Source: Candidatus Atribacteria bacterium UBA6251 (GTDB lineage: Bacteria; Atribacterota; Phoenicimicrobiia; Phoenicimicrobiales; Phoenicimicrobiaceae). Taken from it: DNA of 34,994 nucleotides. The translations under genes and the position numbers were made by a program. Below are positions 17,630 through 26,006 of this stretch, one piece after another. The stretch's first letter is position 1. Each line of letters opens with the position of its first letter. The stretch covers positions 1 through 34,994 of the forward strand of contig DJVR01000035.1 in assembly GCA_002441285.1 (NCBI GenBank), in the 5' to 3' direction. Below the pieces are notes generated by a model. It saw only the letters and a list, made by a program, of their open reading frames with translations, was not told where the DNA came from and ran no database searches.

Positions 17630-19653
17630 TTACAAGCTTCCTCCATCATATTCTGCCTTTCCTTAAATAAATTAGGCTGCTTAATCTTTTTTTCTTTGTT
17701 TTTAGAACTATATCTTTGACACCGATCTCCAATATAGAATTCTTCTTCTTCTATTTTTGCCTTAGTGATATTACAATCATTGCCACAGCTCTTATTAATA
17801 CATTCATAAGGTTGAACTGTATATTTCAAATTCGCTATCTTGTCAAACCCTCTGAACTTACCAAGCTCAAAGGTATCATAAGCATATTTTGCTGCCCCAA
17901 TTGCCCCAGTTATATGCGGCCAGGGAGGCACCATAATTCCTCTACCTAATACTGTCTCTAAAGCCGCTACCTGACCAAGATTAAAAGCAGTAGCACCTTG
18001 AAAAACTACTTTTTCCTTAATTTCTCTACCACTAACTACTTTGGCTAAATAGTTTCTAGCAGTAGCCAAAGTAAGAGCTGCGAGTAAATCTTCTAACGGA
18101 AGATTATGCTGTTCAAATTTTATTATAGATTGTTCCGATAAGACCGCACAAGTACTATCTATATCAGGAGGATTTTTTGCTTTCAGAGCAATCTTTCCAA
18201 AATCTTCAATCCTAATTCCTCTCCGTAAAGCATATTTTTCTAACAATGCTCCGGTTCCAGCAGCACAGGCATTATTCATCGCAAAATCTACTACCACTCC
18301 CTGATGGATATTAATAAATTTGGAATCCTGACCTCCAAATTCAATAATACTAAACTCTTGCTCCGGATATACCGTAGTAATCCCAGCAGCTTGGGCAGTT
18401 ATTTCATCTACAATATGTTCGCTAGAGGCTCCTACAATAAAACCAGTAAGCTGCCTACCACTACCAGTGGTTCCTGCTATTACCTTATTTATTCTATATC
18501 TTCTCTCTTTCATCTGTTGGTAAATCTGATTAATCACATCGAGGGCCGCTCCTACTGGATCTATTTCTGTTCTCCTATAATAGTAGGCTAGCAATCTAAA
18601 TTCTCCCTCTATTTTGGCAATTAAAGCCCCTTTAGTACTCACTGAGCCTATATCAATACCAAGGGTTGCTAAAGAAATATCTGCTCCATAGGGCCAATCT
18701 TCTCGCGGCTGCATAATTTTTGATTCTTTAAGAGTTAAGGGACCATGAGAAATATAACTAAAGGGTTTAGCTAATATATTTTTAAGTATACTGATTATTT
18801 TATGCAGTTGAGCCGGTTTACCACCGAGAGCAGCTCCCAGAGCATTAAGGTATAACCTTTGCTCAAGAACAACTAATTGTTCTGATGAAATTCTACATAC
18901 TTCCACAAGATATTTAATAAAGGCCTCACTAAGTGAGAGACCTCCAATAAGAACAATCTTTCCTTTAGAACTAATGCCATTAGAAGAAAGCATATTTTTA
19001 AAACTTTCGGCGGATGCTCGATATAAAGAGGCAGCCAATACCTCTTTCTGGGTTCCTTTTTGTTGCTGGTGAACTACATCAGATTCGCGAAAAACCCCGC
19101 AACGGGCTGATAGCCTGATGGTTTTTTCAGCCCTATTTGCAACTTTAGAAAACTCATCTATCGAACCATATTCAAATCTTTTCGCCATATGTTCTAATAA
19201 TAATCCTGAACCAGCCCCACATTTATCCTGTAGACAATGATATTCTAAGATTAATCTTTTACTGTGTTTATCTTTTTTATATTCATAATATCTCTGATTA
19301 GAAGCACCTACATCTATTACCGCAATCTTATCGTGGTCTACCTCGGAATTTAAAAAAATAAGTGCCTCTTTTATACTTATCGCTTCATTTAGAAAATAAT
19401 CTTTATCTAATTTTTCGGACAAAGAGAGAGTATTTACTCCGGTAATGCCCAGATAAATTTCTTGATCACTTGGTAAAGCCATCTCTTCTAAGGTATCTTT
19501 TAAGGCTAAAACAGGATTTCCGTTAATCTTTTTAAGATAAGTCTTAATTTCTCCGCTTTCTAAAAATACTGCTTTTAGATTATTTGAACCAAGATCTATA
19601 CCCAATCTTTTTTTATCTACTGGTAATTTAGATAAAAGATCATCTTTATTCAT
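17626..19653 (-). CDS. Two-domain BadF/BadG/HgdC-type activase ATPase
   Basis: A 675-aa protein with two ASKHA ATPase domains in tandem. Domain 1 (about residues 16-280) has LGIDLGSNNLKAVF, AVIDVGASNQRYY, KCGAGSG (Cys145) and SARCGVF (Cys185). Domain 2 (about 330-600) has LGIDIGSVSTKGAL, IIEFGGQDSKF, NNACAAGTG (Cys463) and STCAVLSEQS (Cys502). In homodimeric HgdC two cysteines per subunit, 39 residues apart, hold one [4Fe-4S]. Here the four cysteines come from one chain with spacings of 40 and 39, suggesting an intramolecular version. A C-terminal cysteine patch (C-INKS-C-GND-C, then C in GDRC) ends the protein. It likely hydrolyses ATP to push low-potential electrons into the DUF2229 partner. 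AAGG precedes the ATG. Confidence 0.88.
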   Translation of the reverse strand: MNKDDLLSKLPVDKKRLGIDLGSNNLKAVFLESGEIKTYLKKINGNPVLALKDTLEEMALPSDQEIYLGITGVNTLSLSEKLDKDYFLNEAISIKEALIFLNSEVDHDKIAVIDVGASNQRYYEYKKDKHSKRLILEYHCLQDKCGAGSGLLLEHMAKRFEYGSIDEFSKVANRAEKTIRLSARCGVFRESDVVHQQQKGTQKEVLAASLYRASAESFKNMLSSNGISSKGKIVLIGGLSLSEAFIKYLVEVCRISSEQLVVLEQRLYLNALGAALGGKPAQLHKIISILKNILAKPFSYISHGPLTLKESKIMQPREDWPYGADISLATLGIDIGSVSTKGALIAKIEGEFRLLAYYYRRTEIDPVGAALDVINQIYQQMKERRYRINKVIAGTTGSGRQLTGFIVGASSEHIVDEITAQAAGITTVYPEQEFSIIEFGGQDSKFINIHQGVVVDFAMNNACAAGTGALLEKYALRRGIRIEDFGKIALKAKNPPDIDSTCAVLSEQSIIKFEQHNLPLEDLLAALTLATARNYLAKVVSGREIKEKVVFQGATAFNLGQVAALETVLGRGIMVPPWPHITGAIGAAKYAYDTFELGKFRGFDKIANLKYTVQPYECINKSCGNDCNITKAKIEEEEFYIGDRCQRYSSKNKEKKIKQPNLFKERQNMMEEACK

Positions 19654-19683
19654 AATTCTTTACCTTGATTTTTAGATAAAAAT

Positions 19684-19689
19684 ATTATA
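19684..19689 (-). promoter_or_regulatory. Probable -10 element for the BadF/DUF2229 operon
   Basis: On the minus strand a perfect TATAAT lies about 30 bases upstream of the BadF-like ATG (19653). The -35 is weak (TTTAAT-like at 17-base spacing). It is divergent from the strong promoter of the second pfkB gene. Confidence 0.4.
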
Positions 19690-19741
19690 CCTCTTTTTTA
19701 TTTAAAATTAAAACGCTATGAGGGAAATTTTTCAATCTTAT

Positions 19742-19771
19742 TTGACAAGATAAAAACTTGAATGTTATATT
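19742..19771 (+). promoter_or_regulatory. Sigma70-type promoter for the second pfkB gene
   Basis: A perfect TTGACA at 19742-19747 and TATATT at 19766-19771 (18-base spacer; the overlapping TTATAT gives 17). The start codon at 19839 lies about 65 bases downstream. Confidence 0.6.
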
Positions 19772-19838
19772 CTTATTGTTACTATTTTCTTATTCAAAGA
19801 TTAATTAACTTTTGAATAAAATTAAAAGGAATACAAAT

Positions 19839-20729
19839 ATGAAAAATTCATATGATATTATCTTTATCGGAAATTATACCAAAGATACCATCATTACTCC
19901 AGAGAATAAACTAGTAGTAAATGGAGGAGCGTTCAACTATGGTGCAAATGTTGCTGCTAGAATGGGACTTAAGGTAGCAGTGATTACTCGCCTAGCTGAA
20001 GAAGATTTTGAAGTGGTAAAAAAATTACAAAAGCTAGGTGTGGAAACTTTGGTTAAAATTACCCCACAATCTACTTGCCTCCGCCTAGAATACCCTACTA
20101 GCAATTTAGACCAAAGAACTATTTATGTTACCAGTTTTGCAGGTTCTTTTACCCCTGATGAGGTAAAAGACATCCAAGCTAAAGCAATAGTAATTGGAGC
20201 TTCTATGAGAGAAGAAGTAAGTCTGGAAGTAGTTAAAGAATTAGCTAAAAAGCAGGGCATACTGGCTGCAGATATTCAGAGTTTTCTTAGAATAAATGAC
20301 CAGGGGAAATTAATTCCCAGGGAATGGACGGAGAAATTGTCTATACTTTCCCTTATTAAGGTGCTAAAGACTGACGCAGTCGAAGCAGAGATTTTAACTG
20401 GTACCTCAAATCTACAGGAAGCAGCTCAACAAATAGCTAAATTTGGACCTGAAGAAGTAGTAATTACCCACCGTAATGGTGTATTAGTTTATGTGAAAGG
20501 CGCTTTCTATCGGGAAAATTTCTTTCCCCAAAAGATCATAGGTAGAAGTGGTAGAGGAGATACTTGTATTGCAGCTTATATGGCTAAACGCTTAAATGCT
20601 TCTCCTCAAGAATCAACCCTCTGGGCAGCTGCAGTCACCAGTTTAAAATTAGAAGTAAATGGACCTTTCCATCATTCTATAAAGCAAGTTAATCAACTTA
20701 TTCAAAGCAAATATCAAAAAATTAGATAA
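19839..20729 (+). CDS. PfkB-family carbohydrate kinase (paralogue 2)
   Basis: A 296-aa ribokinase-fold kinase, divergent from the BadF-like gene. It has YDIIFIGNYTKDTII at the start, the glycine pair in VNGGAFNYGANVAARMG, VLKTDAVEAEILTGTS, ITHRNGVLVY, and the catalytic motif GRSGRGDTCIAAYMAKRLN near residue 240. As in its paralogue at 14411, the usual GAGD is GRGD with the catalytic aspartate kept. The start is set at the ATG at 19839, because AAAAGGA lies about 8 bases upstream. An in-frame TTG at 19812 would put that site inside the gene. The matching length (296 versus 295 aa) supports this choice. The gene converges with the ABC ATPase gene, only 18 bases apart. The substrate is unknown. 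Confidence 0.87.
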   Translation: MKNSYDIIFIGNYTKDTIITPENKLVVNGGAFNYGANVAARMGLKVAVITRLAEEDFEVVKKLQKLGVETLVKITPQSTCLRLEYPTSNLDQRTIYVTSFAGSFTPDEVKDIQAKAIVIGASMREEVSLEVVKELAKKQGILAADIQSFLRINDQGKLIPREWTEKLSILSLIKVLKTDAVEAEILTGTSNLQEAAQQIAKFGPEEVVITHRNGVLVYVKGAFYRENFFPQKIIGRSGRGDTCIAAYMAKRLNASPQESTLWAAAVTSLKLEVNGPFHHSIKQVNQLIQSKYQKIR

Positions 20730-20747
20730 GAAAATAGATTCTAATAA

Positions 20748-21845
20748 TTAATTACTAATTTCTTCATAAGGTAGAAGATGTAAATTTTCTTCTTTAAAAC
20801 TAACAGTAACTGCTTCTCCTTCTGTAAATATCTTATGTTCCTGTGGATTACCTATTTCTACGGTAAGTATTGTATCAGCCATTTCAATTTTATACATTAA
20901 TCGTGAACCAAGATAAACAATCTGCTGAACTTTACCTACTAAAGTATTCGTTTTTTTTGAGGTTAGTTCAATGGATTCAGGACGGATAAGTAAAAAAACT
21001 TTTTCTCCTTCTTTAAAACTACCCTGTTTAATAGTAATTTTTAAATAATTACCATTTATTTCCAATTCTAATGCCTTCTCAGATAGCTTTTTAGTTATCT
21101 TTCCTACTAAAAAATTAGCTTTCCCAATAAAATCAGCTACAAAATAATTTTTTGGATAATTGTAGATTTCTTGAGGAGTACCTATTTGTTGAATCTTACC
21201 AGCATTCATAATCACTATTCTATCTGAGAGAGTCATAGCTTCTTCCTGGTCATGAGTTACATAAATTGAGGTTATTCCTATTCTTTGCTGTAATTTCCTA
21301 ATTTCTAGTCTAGTAGATACTCGCATTTTAGCATCAAGGTTAGAGAGAGGCTCATCTAGCAATAATACTTTTGGTTCCATAATCAAAGAACGAGCTAAAC
21401 TGACTCTTTGCTGTTGACCTCCAGAAAGCTGAGCTGGGGATCTTGACTCTAACCCCTTTAAACCTACTAAATTCATAATCTTTTCCGTTCTTGTTCGAAT
21501 ATTCTTTTCCTTCTCCCCATGTATTTTTAATCCATAGGCAATATTTTCATATACAGTCATATGAGGAAAAAGAGCGTAATTTTGAAAGACCATAGTAGTA
21601 GGTCTTTGATTGGGAGGTGTATTAGTTACATCCTCTCCATCAATAAATATTTTTCCCGAAGTAGGTAATTCAAAACCTGATATCATTCGTAAAGTAGTAG
21701 TTTTACCACACCCAGATGGCCCTAAAAGTGTAACTAGTTCACCCTCTTTTACTTCCAGGTTCACTTTATCTACAGCTATAGTTAATTCTCTACCACCACC
21801 AAAAATCTTTACTAAGTCTTTAAGTAAGAGAAAATCCTGTTTCAT
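20748..21845 (-). CDS. ABC importer ATP-binding protein (FbpC/AfuC/PotA-like)
   Basis: A 365-aa ATPase of the MalK/PotA/FbpC class with Walker A GPSGCGKTTT, Q-loop MVFQNYALFPHMTV, signature LSGGQQQRVSLARSL, Walker B KVLLLDEPLSNLDAK, the H-loop in YVTHDQEEAMTLSD, and a C-terminal TOBE region (about residues 285-355). The start at 21845 follows AGGAGAGGA with proper spacing. An ATG 18 bases earlier (21863) has no ribosome site and would bury this one. It is the last gene of the importer, 26 bases after the permease. The class alone does not separate iron, polyamine, sugar phosphate and phosphonate uptake. Confidence 0.93.
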   Translation of the reverse strand: MKQDFLLLKDLVKIFGGGRELTIAVDKVNLEVKEGELVTLLGPSGCGKTTTLRMISGFELPTSGKIFIDGEDVTNTPPNQRPTTMVFQNYALFPHMTVYENIAYGLKIHGEKEKNIRTRTEKIMNLVGLKGLESRSPAQLSGGQQQRVSLARSLIMEPKVLLLDEPLSNLDAKMRVSTRLEIRKLQQRIGITSIYVTHDQEEAMTLSDRIVIMNAGKIQQIGTPQEIYNYPKNYFVADFIGKANFLVGKITKKLSEKALELEINGNYLKITIKQGSFKEGEKVFLLIRPESIELTSKKTNTLVGKVQQIVYLGSRLMYKIEMADTILTVEIGNPQEHKIFTEGEAVTVSFKEENLHLLPYEEISN

Positions 21846-21871
21846 AAAAATTCCTCTCCTCATTTAAGTCA

Positions 21872-23581
21872 TTAACCAATAATATCAATTGTCCTTACTC
21901 CTTTACCAATCCGATTTACAATTAATTGAATTAAACCTAAAGCCACTAATACTATTACTATTAATAAATTACAAGTGGCAGCTGCCTGAGCATATCTACT
22001 ATTATCTACAAATCCTAGTATAGCAACAGTAATTAAATTATATTTTCCTGAAACCACAAAAATTACCGCGCTAATTGCCGTCATTGCTTTTACAAAATTA
22101 TAAGCTAAACCTGAAAAGAAAGCTGGGGCAATCATAGGTAAGGTAATTCTTCTAAAGGTAGTATTACTATCCGCACCTAAGTCCGTAGAGGCTTCTTCAA
22201 TAGAGGGGTCAATTTGCTGAAGAGCAGCAATTCCTGAACGGATTCCTACTGGCATATTTCTAAAAACCAGTAGAATAATAATAATCCAGGCTGTACCAGT
22301 CAGAATAAAAGGTAATAAAATAGTCTTTTGATTAAAAGCTAAGATATAACCTATTCCTACTACTGTTCCTGGAACAGCAAAGGTAAGCATAGAAATAAAT
22401 TCCATTATTCCTCGACCAATAAACTTCTTCCTAATTACCAAAAAGGAAATAAATATTCCCAAAATCCCTGCAATCGGGGTCGCTATAGATGAAAGGGTCA
22501 AAGAATCAATAATATAATCCCTGGCTACTTGAAACATCTCGACATAATGCTTCAGGGTTAAAGCCGGGTTAACTCCCCAAAGGGTTTGAAAAGAACCATG
22601 TATAATTGTACCATAAAATAGAAAAACTATAGCAGTAAAAATAAGACAGCTGGTATAAACCGGTAATTTGATATACCACTCTAAATTCTTAATAGTTGAC
22701 CCAGTGGGTTTCCCGGTGACTGTCACATAAGATTTACGAGAAACCCAGTATTTTTGAAGAAAAAAAGCCACCATAGTAGGAATAAAAAGTAATATTGCCA
22801 GGGTGGCACCTCTTGAAGTATCATACATCCCCGCAATCTGTAAATAAGCTTGCACGGAAAGCACTCTATAATTTCCAGCAATAACCATCGGATTTCCAAA
22901 ATCAGCTAAAGATTGAATAAACACTAAAAGCCAAGCACTGGCAATTCCAGGCGTAGATAATGGCAAAGTTATAGTAGAAAATACTTTACCCCTAGAAGCA
23001 CCTAAGTCCATAGCTGCCTCTTCTAGGGAAGGATCAATTGCCTGCAAAATACCATAAAGAACTAGAAAAGCAGTAGGTGCATAAGCAATAGTCTCTACCA
23101 AGATCAATCCATTCAAACCATAAATGGTATAATCTCCAATAATCTTATTTATATAAGGAGTTAAGGTCCCCGCTCTTCCAAAAAGAAGAATAGCTGATAA
23201 AGCTACTACAAAAGGGGGAGAAATAATAGGAAAGGTAGCAGTTAAACGAAAGAAATTTTTGAAAGGTAAAGGGGTTCTAGTAAGGGCATATGCAAAAATA
23301 AATCCTATTATCGTCCCTAAAGTAGCGGTATATATTCCTAAAATCATACTATTCATAAAAGGTTGATAATAATATCTTTTAGAAAAAATAGCTAAATAAT
23401 TAGAAAGGTCAATTTTTTGATTTACAATAAGACTGGCTTTAAAAACCTGAAATATTGGAAATACTACAAAAGTCAAAAGAAAATAGAAAATTAGTAAAAT
23501 AGAAACTAATAATAAAGGCTCTTTCCAGATTAACTGTAAATTCCCTATTATCTCATTTAATTTTCGATTTTTTGTAAACAT
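21872..23581 (-). CDS. Fused ABC importer permease (FbpB/AfuB-like, two permease halves)
   Basis: A 569-aa membrane protein made of two homologous BPD_transp_1 halves of about six helices each. The first half carries the ATPase-docking EAA loop EEAAMDLGASRGKVFSTITLPLSTPG. The second carries EEASTDLGADSNTTFRRITLPMIAP. Such fused permeases are typical of Fe3+/hexose-phosphate/2-aminoethylphosphonate-class importers. It lies between the binding-protein gene and the ATPase gene on the minus strand. A strong stem-loop separates it from the binding-protein gene, which may lower its expression relative to that protein. Confidence 0.92.
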   Translation of the reverse strand: MFTKNRKLNEIIGNLQLIWKEPLLLVSILLIFYFLLTFVVFPIFQVFKASLIVNQKIDLSNYLAIFSKRYYYQPFMNSMILGIYTATLGTIIGFIFAYALTRTPLPFKNFFRLTATFPIISPPFVVALSAILLFGRAGTLTPYINKIIGDYTIYGLNGLILVETIAYAPTAFLVLYGILQAIDPSLEEAAMDLGASRGKVFSTITLPLSTPGIASAWLLVFIQSLADFGNPMVIAGNYRVLSVQAYLQIAGMYDTSRGATLAILLFIPTMVAFFLQKYWVSRKSYVTVTGKPTGSTIKNLEWYIKLPVYTSCLIFTAIVFLFYGTIIHGSFQTLWGVNPALTLKHYVEMFQVARDYIIDSLTLSSIATPIAGILGIFISFLVIRKKFIGRGIMEFISMLTFAVPGTVVGIGYILAFNQKTILLPFILTGTAWIIIILLVFRNMPVGIRSGIAALQQIDPSIEEASTDLGADSNTTFRRITLPMIAPAFFSGLAYNFVKAMTAISAVIFVVSGKYNLITVAILGFVDNSRYAQAAATCNLLIVIVLVALGLIQLIVNRIGKGVRTIDIIG

Positions 23582-23621
23582 AATTAACCTTAAATCTTAA
23601 TAAACTTCTCTCTACAATTAT

Positions 23622-23677
23622 GATCCCTGTTACTTTTACATTCAATAAAATATTTCATTAATTAAGTAACAGGGATC
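23622..23677. promoter_or_regulatory. Perfect 14-bp stem-loop between binding-protein and permease genes
   Basis: GATCCCTGTTACTT (23622-23635) is the exact reverse complement of AAGTAACAGGGATC (23664-23677), with a 28-base AT-rich loop. On the minus strand, the sense of the operon, no T-run follows. A 3'-end-protecting or partial attenuation role, as between malE and malF, is therefore more likely than full termination. On the plus strand TTTCTTTTTCT follows. Confidence 0.7.
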
Positions 23678-23720
23678 TTTCTTTTTCTCCCAGGTTGCGA
23701 ACTTTCTCAATCTAAATTGA

Positions 23721-24728
23721 TTATTTCCCTATTCTATCTCTCCAAGCAGCTACCAATTCATCTTTGTGCTCACCAGCCCATATAGCATCATAATCGATCA
23801 ATTTTATCTTATCTAAGGTTATCGCTCCTTCACCAACCGTTGCTTTAGGATTAACTGGTAATCGGCAATATTTCTGAAATAAATCCTGAGCTTTTTTAGT
23901 AAAACACCAATCAATAAATTTCTTTCCTAATTCAGGTTCCGGCCCTCCTTTAATTAAAGAAAGCCCACCAACCTCATAACCTGTACCCTCCAAGGGGAAG
24001 GTCATAACTACAGGATAACCAGCATTTACCCCTTTTGCCAGGATGTCATGAGAGAAAGCAATTCCGACTGCTACCTCACCCAGTCCTACCATAGGTATGC
24101 AGCCGGTTCCAGAGTTAGTATATTGAAGAATACTATGTTTATCGAATTCTTCCCACCAATCTAAAGTTTTTTCCAGACCAATCATTTGAATAAGAGTAGC
24201 ATAGGTAGTATAAGCAGTTCCAGAAGTATAGGGATAAGCCATTGCAACATTCTGTTTAAAGGCAGGGTGTAAAAGATTTGACCAGGAAGTTGGGGCGGGT
24301 ACATTATTTTTTTCTAAAAAATTTTTATTAGAAACAAAACCAATAGCTCCAGTATAAAATCCCGTCCAAGCCCAGTCTTTAGCTCTTAAGATTTCTGAAA
24401 GTTCAAAATCTGTATTGGGCTGGTAGGGTTCAAGTAATCCTTTTAACGCTGCATTTATATGAGAAGTATTCGAACCAGCATGCCAAACGCTAGCTTGTGG
24501 GTTTTTAGCTTCAGCTTCTACTCTGGCCAAAACCTCACCGGAAGATAATCTCACCCATTCAACATCAATACCAGTTTCTGCTTCAAAGGCTTCAATATAA
24601 TATTTAGCTTCTTCAGTATCAAAAGCAGTATAAATGTGCAAGACTTCTTTAGCCGTACCAACATTTAATAACAAACCCATTATCATTATGATAGAAAACA
24701 AACAAACTAAAGTAATTTTTTTCATCAT
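23721..24728 (-). CDS. Extracellular solute-binding protein (FbpA/AfuA-like)
   Basis: A 335-aa periplasmic or cell-surface binding protein. It starts with a signal peptide (MMKK, hydrophobic core about residues 6-23, cleavage near GTA-KE) and has no lipobox. The mature start EVLHIYTAFDTEEAKYYIEAFEAETGI is typical of the Fe3+/hexose-phosphate/phosphonate-binding cluster. Further family marks are ARVEAEAKNPQASVWHAG, FYTGAIGFVSN, SGTAYTTYATLIQM, GTGCIPMVGLGEVAVGIAFSHD and FIDWCFTKKAQDLFQKYCRLPVNP. GGAGG lies 9 bases upstream of the first ATG. Context (hexuronate genes, a HAD phosphatase) favours a sugar-acid or sugar-phosphate ligand over iron, but the ligand cannot be read from the sequence. 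Confidence 0.9.
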   Translation of the reverse strand: MMKKITLVCLFSIIMIMGLLLNVGTAKEVLHIYTAFDTEEAKYYIEAFEAETGIDVEWVRLSSGEVLARVEAEAKNPQASVWHAGSNTSHINAALKGLLEPYQPNTDFELSEILRAKDWAWTGFYTGAIGFVSNKNFLEKNNVPAPTSWSNLLHPAFKQNVAMAYPYTSGTAYTTYATLIQMIGLEKTLDWWEEFDKHSILQYTNSGTGCIPMVGLGEVAVGIAFSHDILAKGVNAGYPVVMTFPLEGTGYEVGGLSLIKGGPEPELGKKFIDWCFTKKAQDLFQKYCRLPVNPKATVGEGAITLDKIKLIDYDAIWAGEHKDELVAAWRDRIGK

Positions 24729-24853
24729 GTTAATTGACCTCCTAAATTTATTAGAATTAATATTCTTTATATGTTAATATACTACTTTTTATATTCACCT
24801 CCCTTCTTTTTATCTTAAAATTTTACATTTTCAGCCTGAAATGCTATCTACCA

Positions 24854-25897
24854 TCATATTATCATCAATCTTCCTGTTGGATTAAATCTTTGATATAGCA
24901 TCTTTCTAATCTCTTGTTTTTCTCTATAGGAAGTAATATGATTATAACCTTCCTTCTCCCATGGTGGTGAAGTTAATAAAACCTGCTTAAATGTTTTTAA
25001 AAGTTTATCTTCAAATTCACCCTTATATTGCCCCAGGGTAAAGTGTTTTAAGGCTTCTGGAAAATTATTCCAGGATTCCTGCTCATACCCAGGAGAAATA
25101 GGATAAAAAAGCCCGTTATTTTCCTTTACTGCTTTTAAATCACCATTTCCATCTCCTAACATTAATATCTGCTCATCAAGATAATGTCCTGCTTGCTTAG
25201 CTATAGCAATATGATGCCCTTTAGACCCCATTTCCTGACCAGCTATTATCTGAACATATTTAGCAATACCTTGTGCCTCCCAGTAATTAACCAAATCTTC
25301 ATAGGGAGTTTTGGATACTACCAAAATATCTGCTACTTCATACATTAAAGCAAGACATTTCTTTACTCCCTCAAAGGGGGGTATCCTGGCTGATATATAA
25401 GGAAAAGTTCTATTTACTGCTTCGCTCCAACCTAACAATTTATATAAAGAAAAATTGGTTGGATGTTGGTCAATAAACTTTTCTAGAGTGGGATTACCCA
25501 AACCAAGTTTATTATTTTTAGCAAATTGAATATAATCATCCAGAGGTTTGCTGTCCGGTAAGACGACGCTCTTTTTCCTACAAGCTTTCTGGACGTCCTC
25601 TCTTTTTTGCAACGCTCTCAGGGTAAGTTGTATAGCAATAAAACGATTACATCCTCTATCTACTGAAAAAAGATTATAATATTCAGCAACCTCTCTAAAA
25701 TAGGACTCAATAGCCCACAATTGATAAAACTCCATAAACTGCGGATGAAAAATCAGCATTTGTTTACCATTCATATTGTCTGTAATACATCCATCGGTAT
25801 CAATGGCAATCAAAAAATCTTTGGTTCTTTTAAAATTCCTTAATTGTTGTTCAGGATCTTCTTTAATCTGCTGAGCAGTTAATCTGGGTAGTGTCAT
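24854..25897 (-). CDS. HAD-superfamily hydrolase
   Basis: A 347-aa protein with all four HAD motifs: motif I AIDTDGCITD (nucleophile D33 and acid D35), motif II VVSKTP, motif III lysine in GSKGHHIAIA, and motif IV MLGDGNGDLKAV. The DxD pattern in motif I indicates a phosphatase rather than a dehalogenase. A long cap insertion (about residues 45-190) lies between motifs I and II. AAGGAG precedes the ATG. It sits between PPi-PFK and the binding-protein gene, so it may dephosphorylate an imported or intermediate sugar phosphate. I do not recognise a characterised orthologue. Confidence 0.82.
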   Translation of the reverse strand: MTLPRLTAQQIKEDPEQQLRNFKRTKDFLIAIDTDGCITDNMNGKQMLIFHPQFMEFYQLWAIESYFREVAEYYNLFSVDRGCNRFIAIQLTLRALQKREDVQKACRKKSVVLPDSKPLDDYIQFAKNNKLGLGNPTLEKFIDQHPTNFSLYKLLGWSEAVNRTFPYISARIPPFEGVKKCLALMYEVADILVVSKTPYEDLVNYWEAQGIAKYVQIIAGQEMGSKGHHIAIAKQAGHYLDEQILMLGDGNGDLKAVKENNGLFYPISPGYEQESWNNFPEALKHFTLGQYKGEFEDKLLKTFKQVLLTSPPWEKEGYNHITSYREKQEIRKMLYQRFNPTGRLMII

Positions 25898-26006
25898 TTT
25901 CTCTCTCCTTTTTATACTGATTACTTATCAGCGATGATCAGTTTTTATAATTTAAACCACTGACCAATTATTAACTTATTATTTTTCGCTTCTTATTTCT
26001 TACTCG

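Noticed and set aside
21872..24728. Annotation of the importer as an iron(III) transporter
   Set aside because: The family label is not specific and the surrounding genes concern sugar acids; the ligand is left open.
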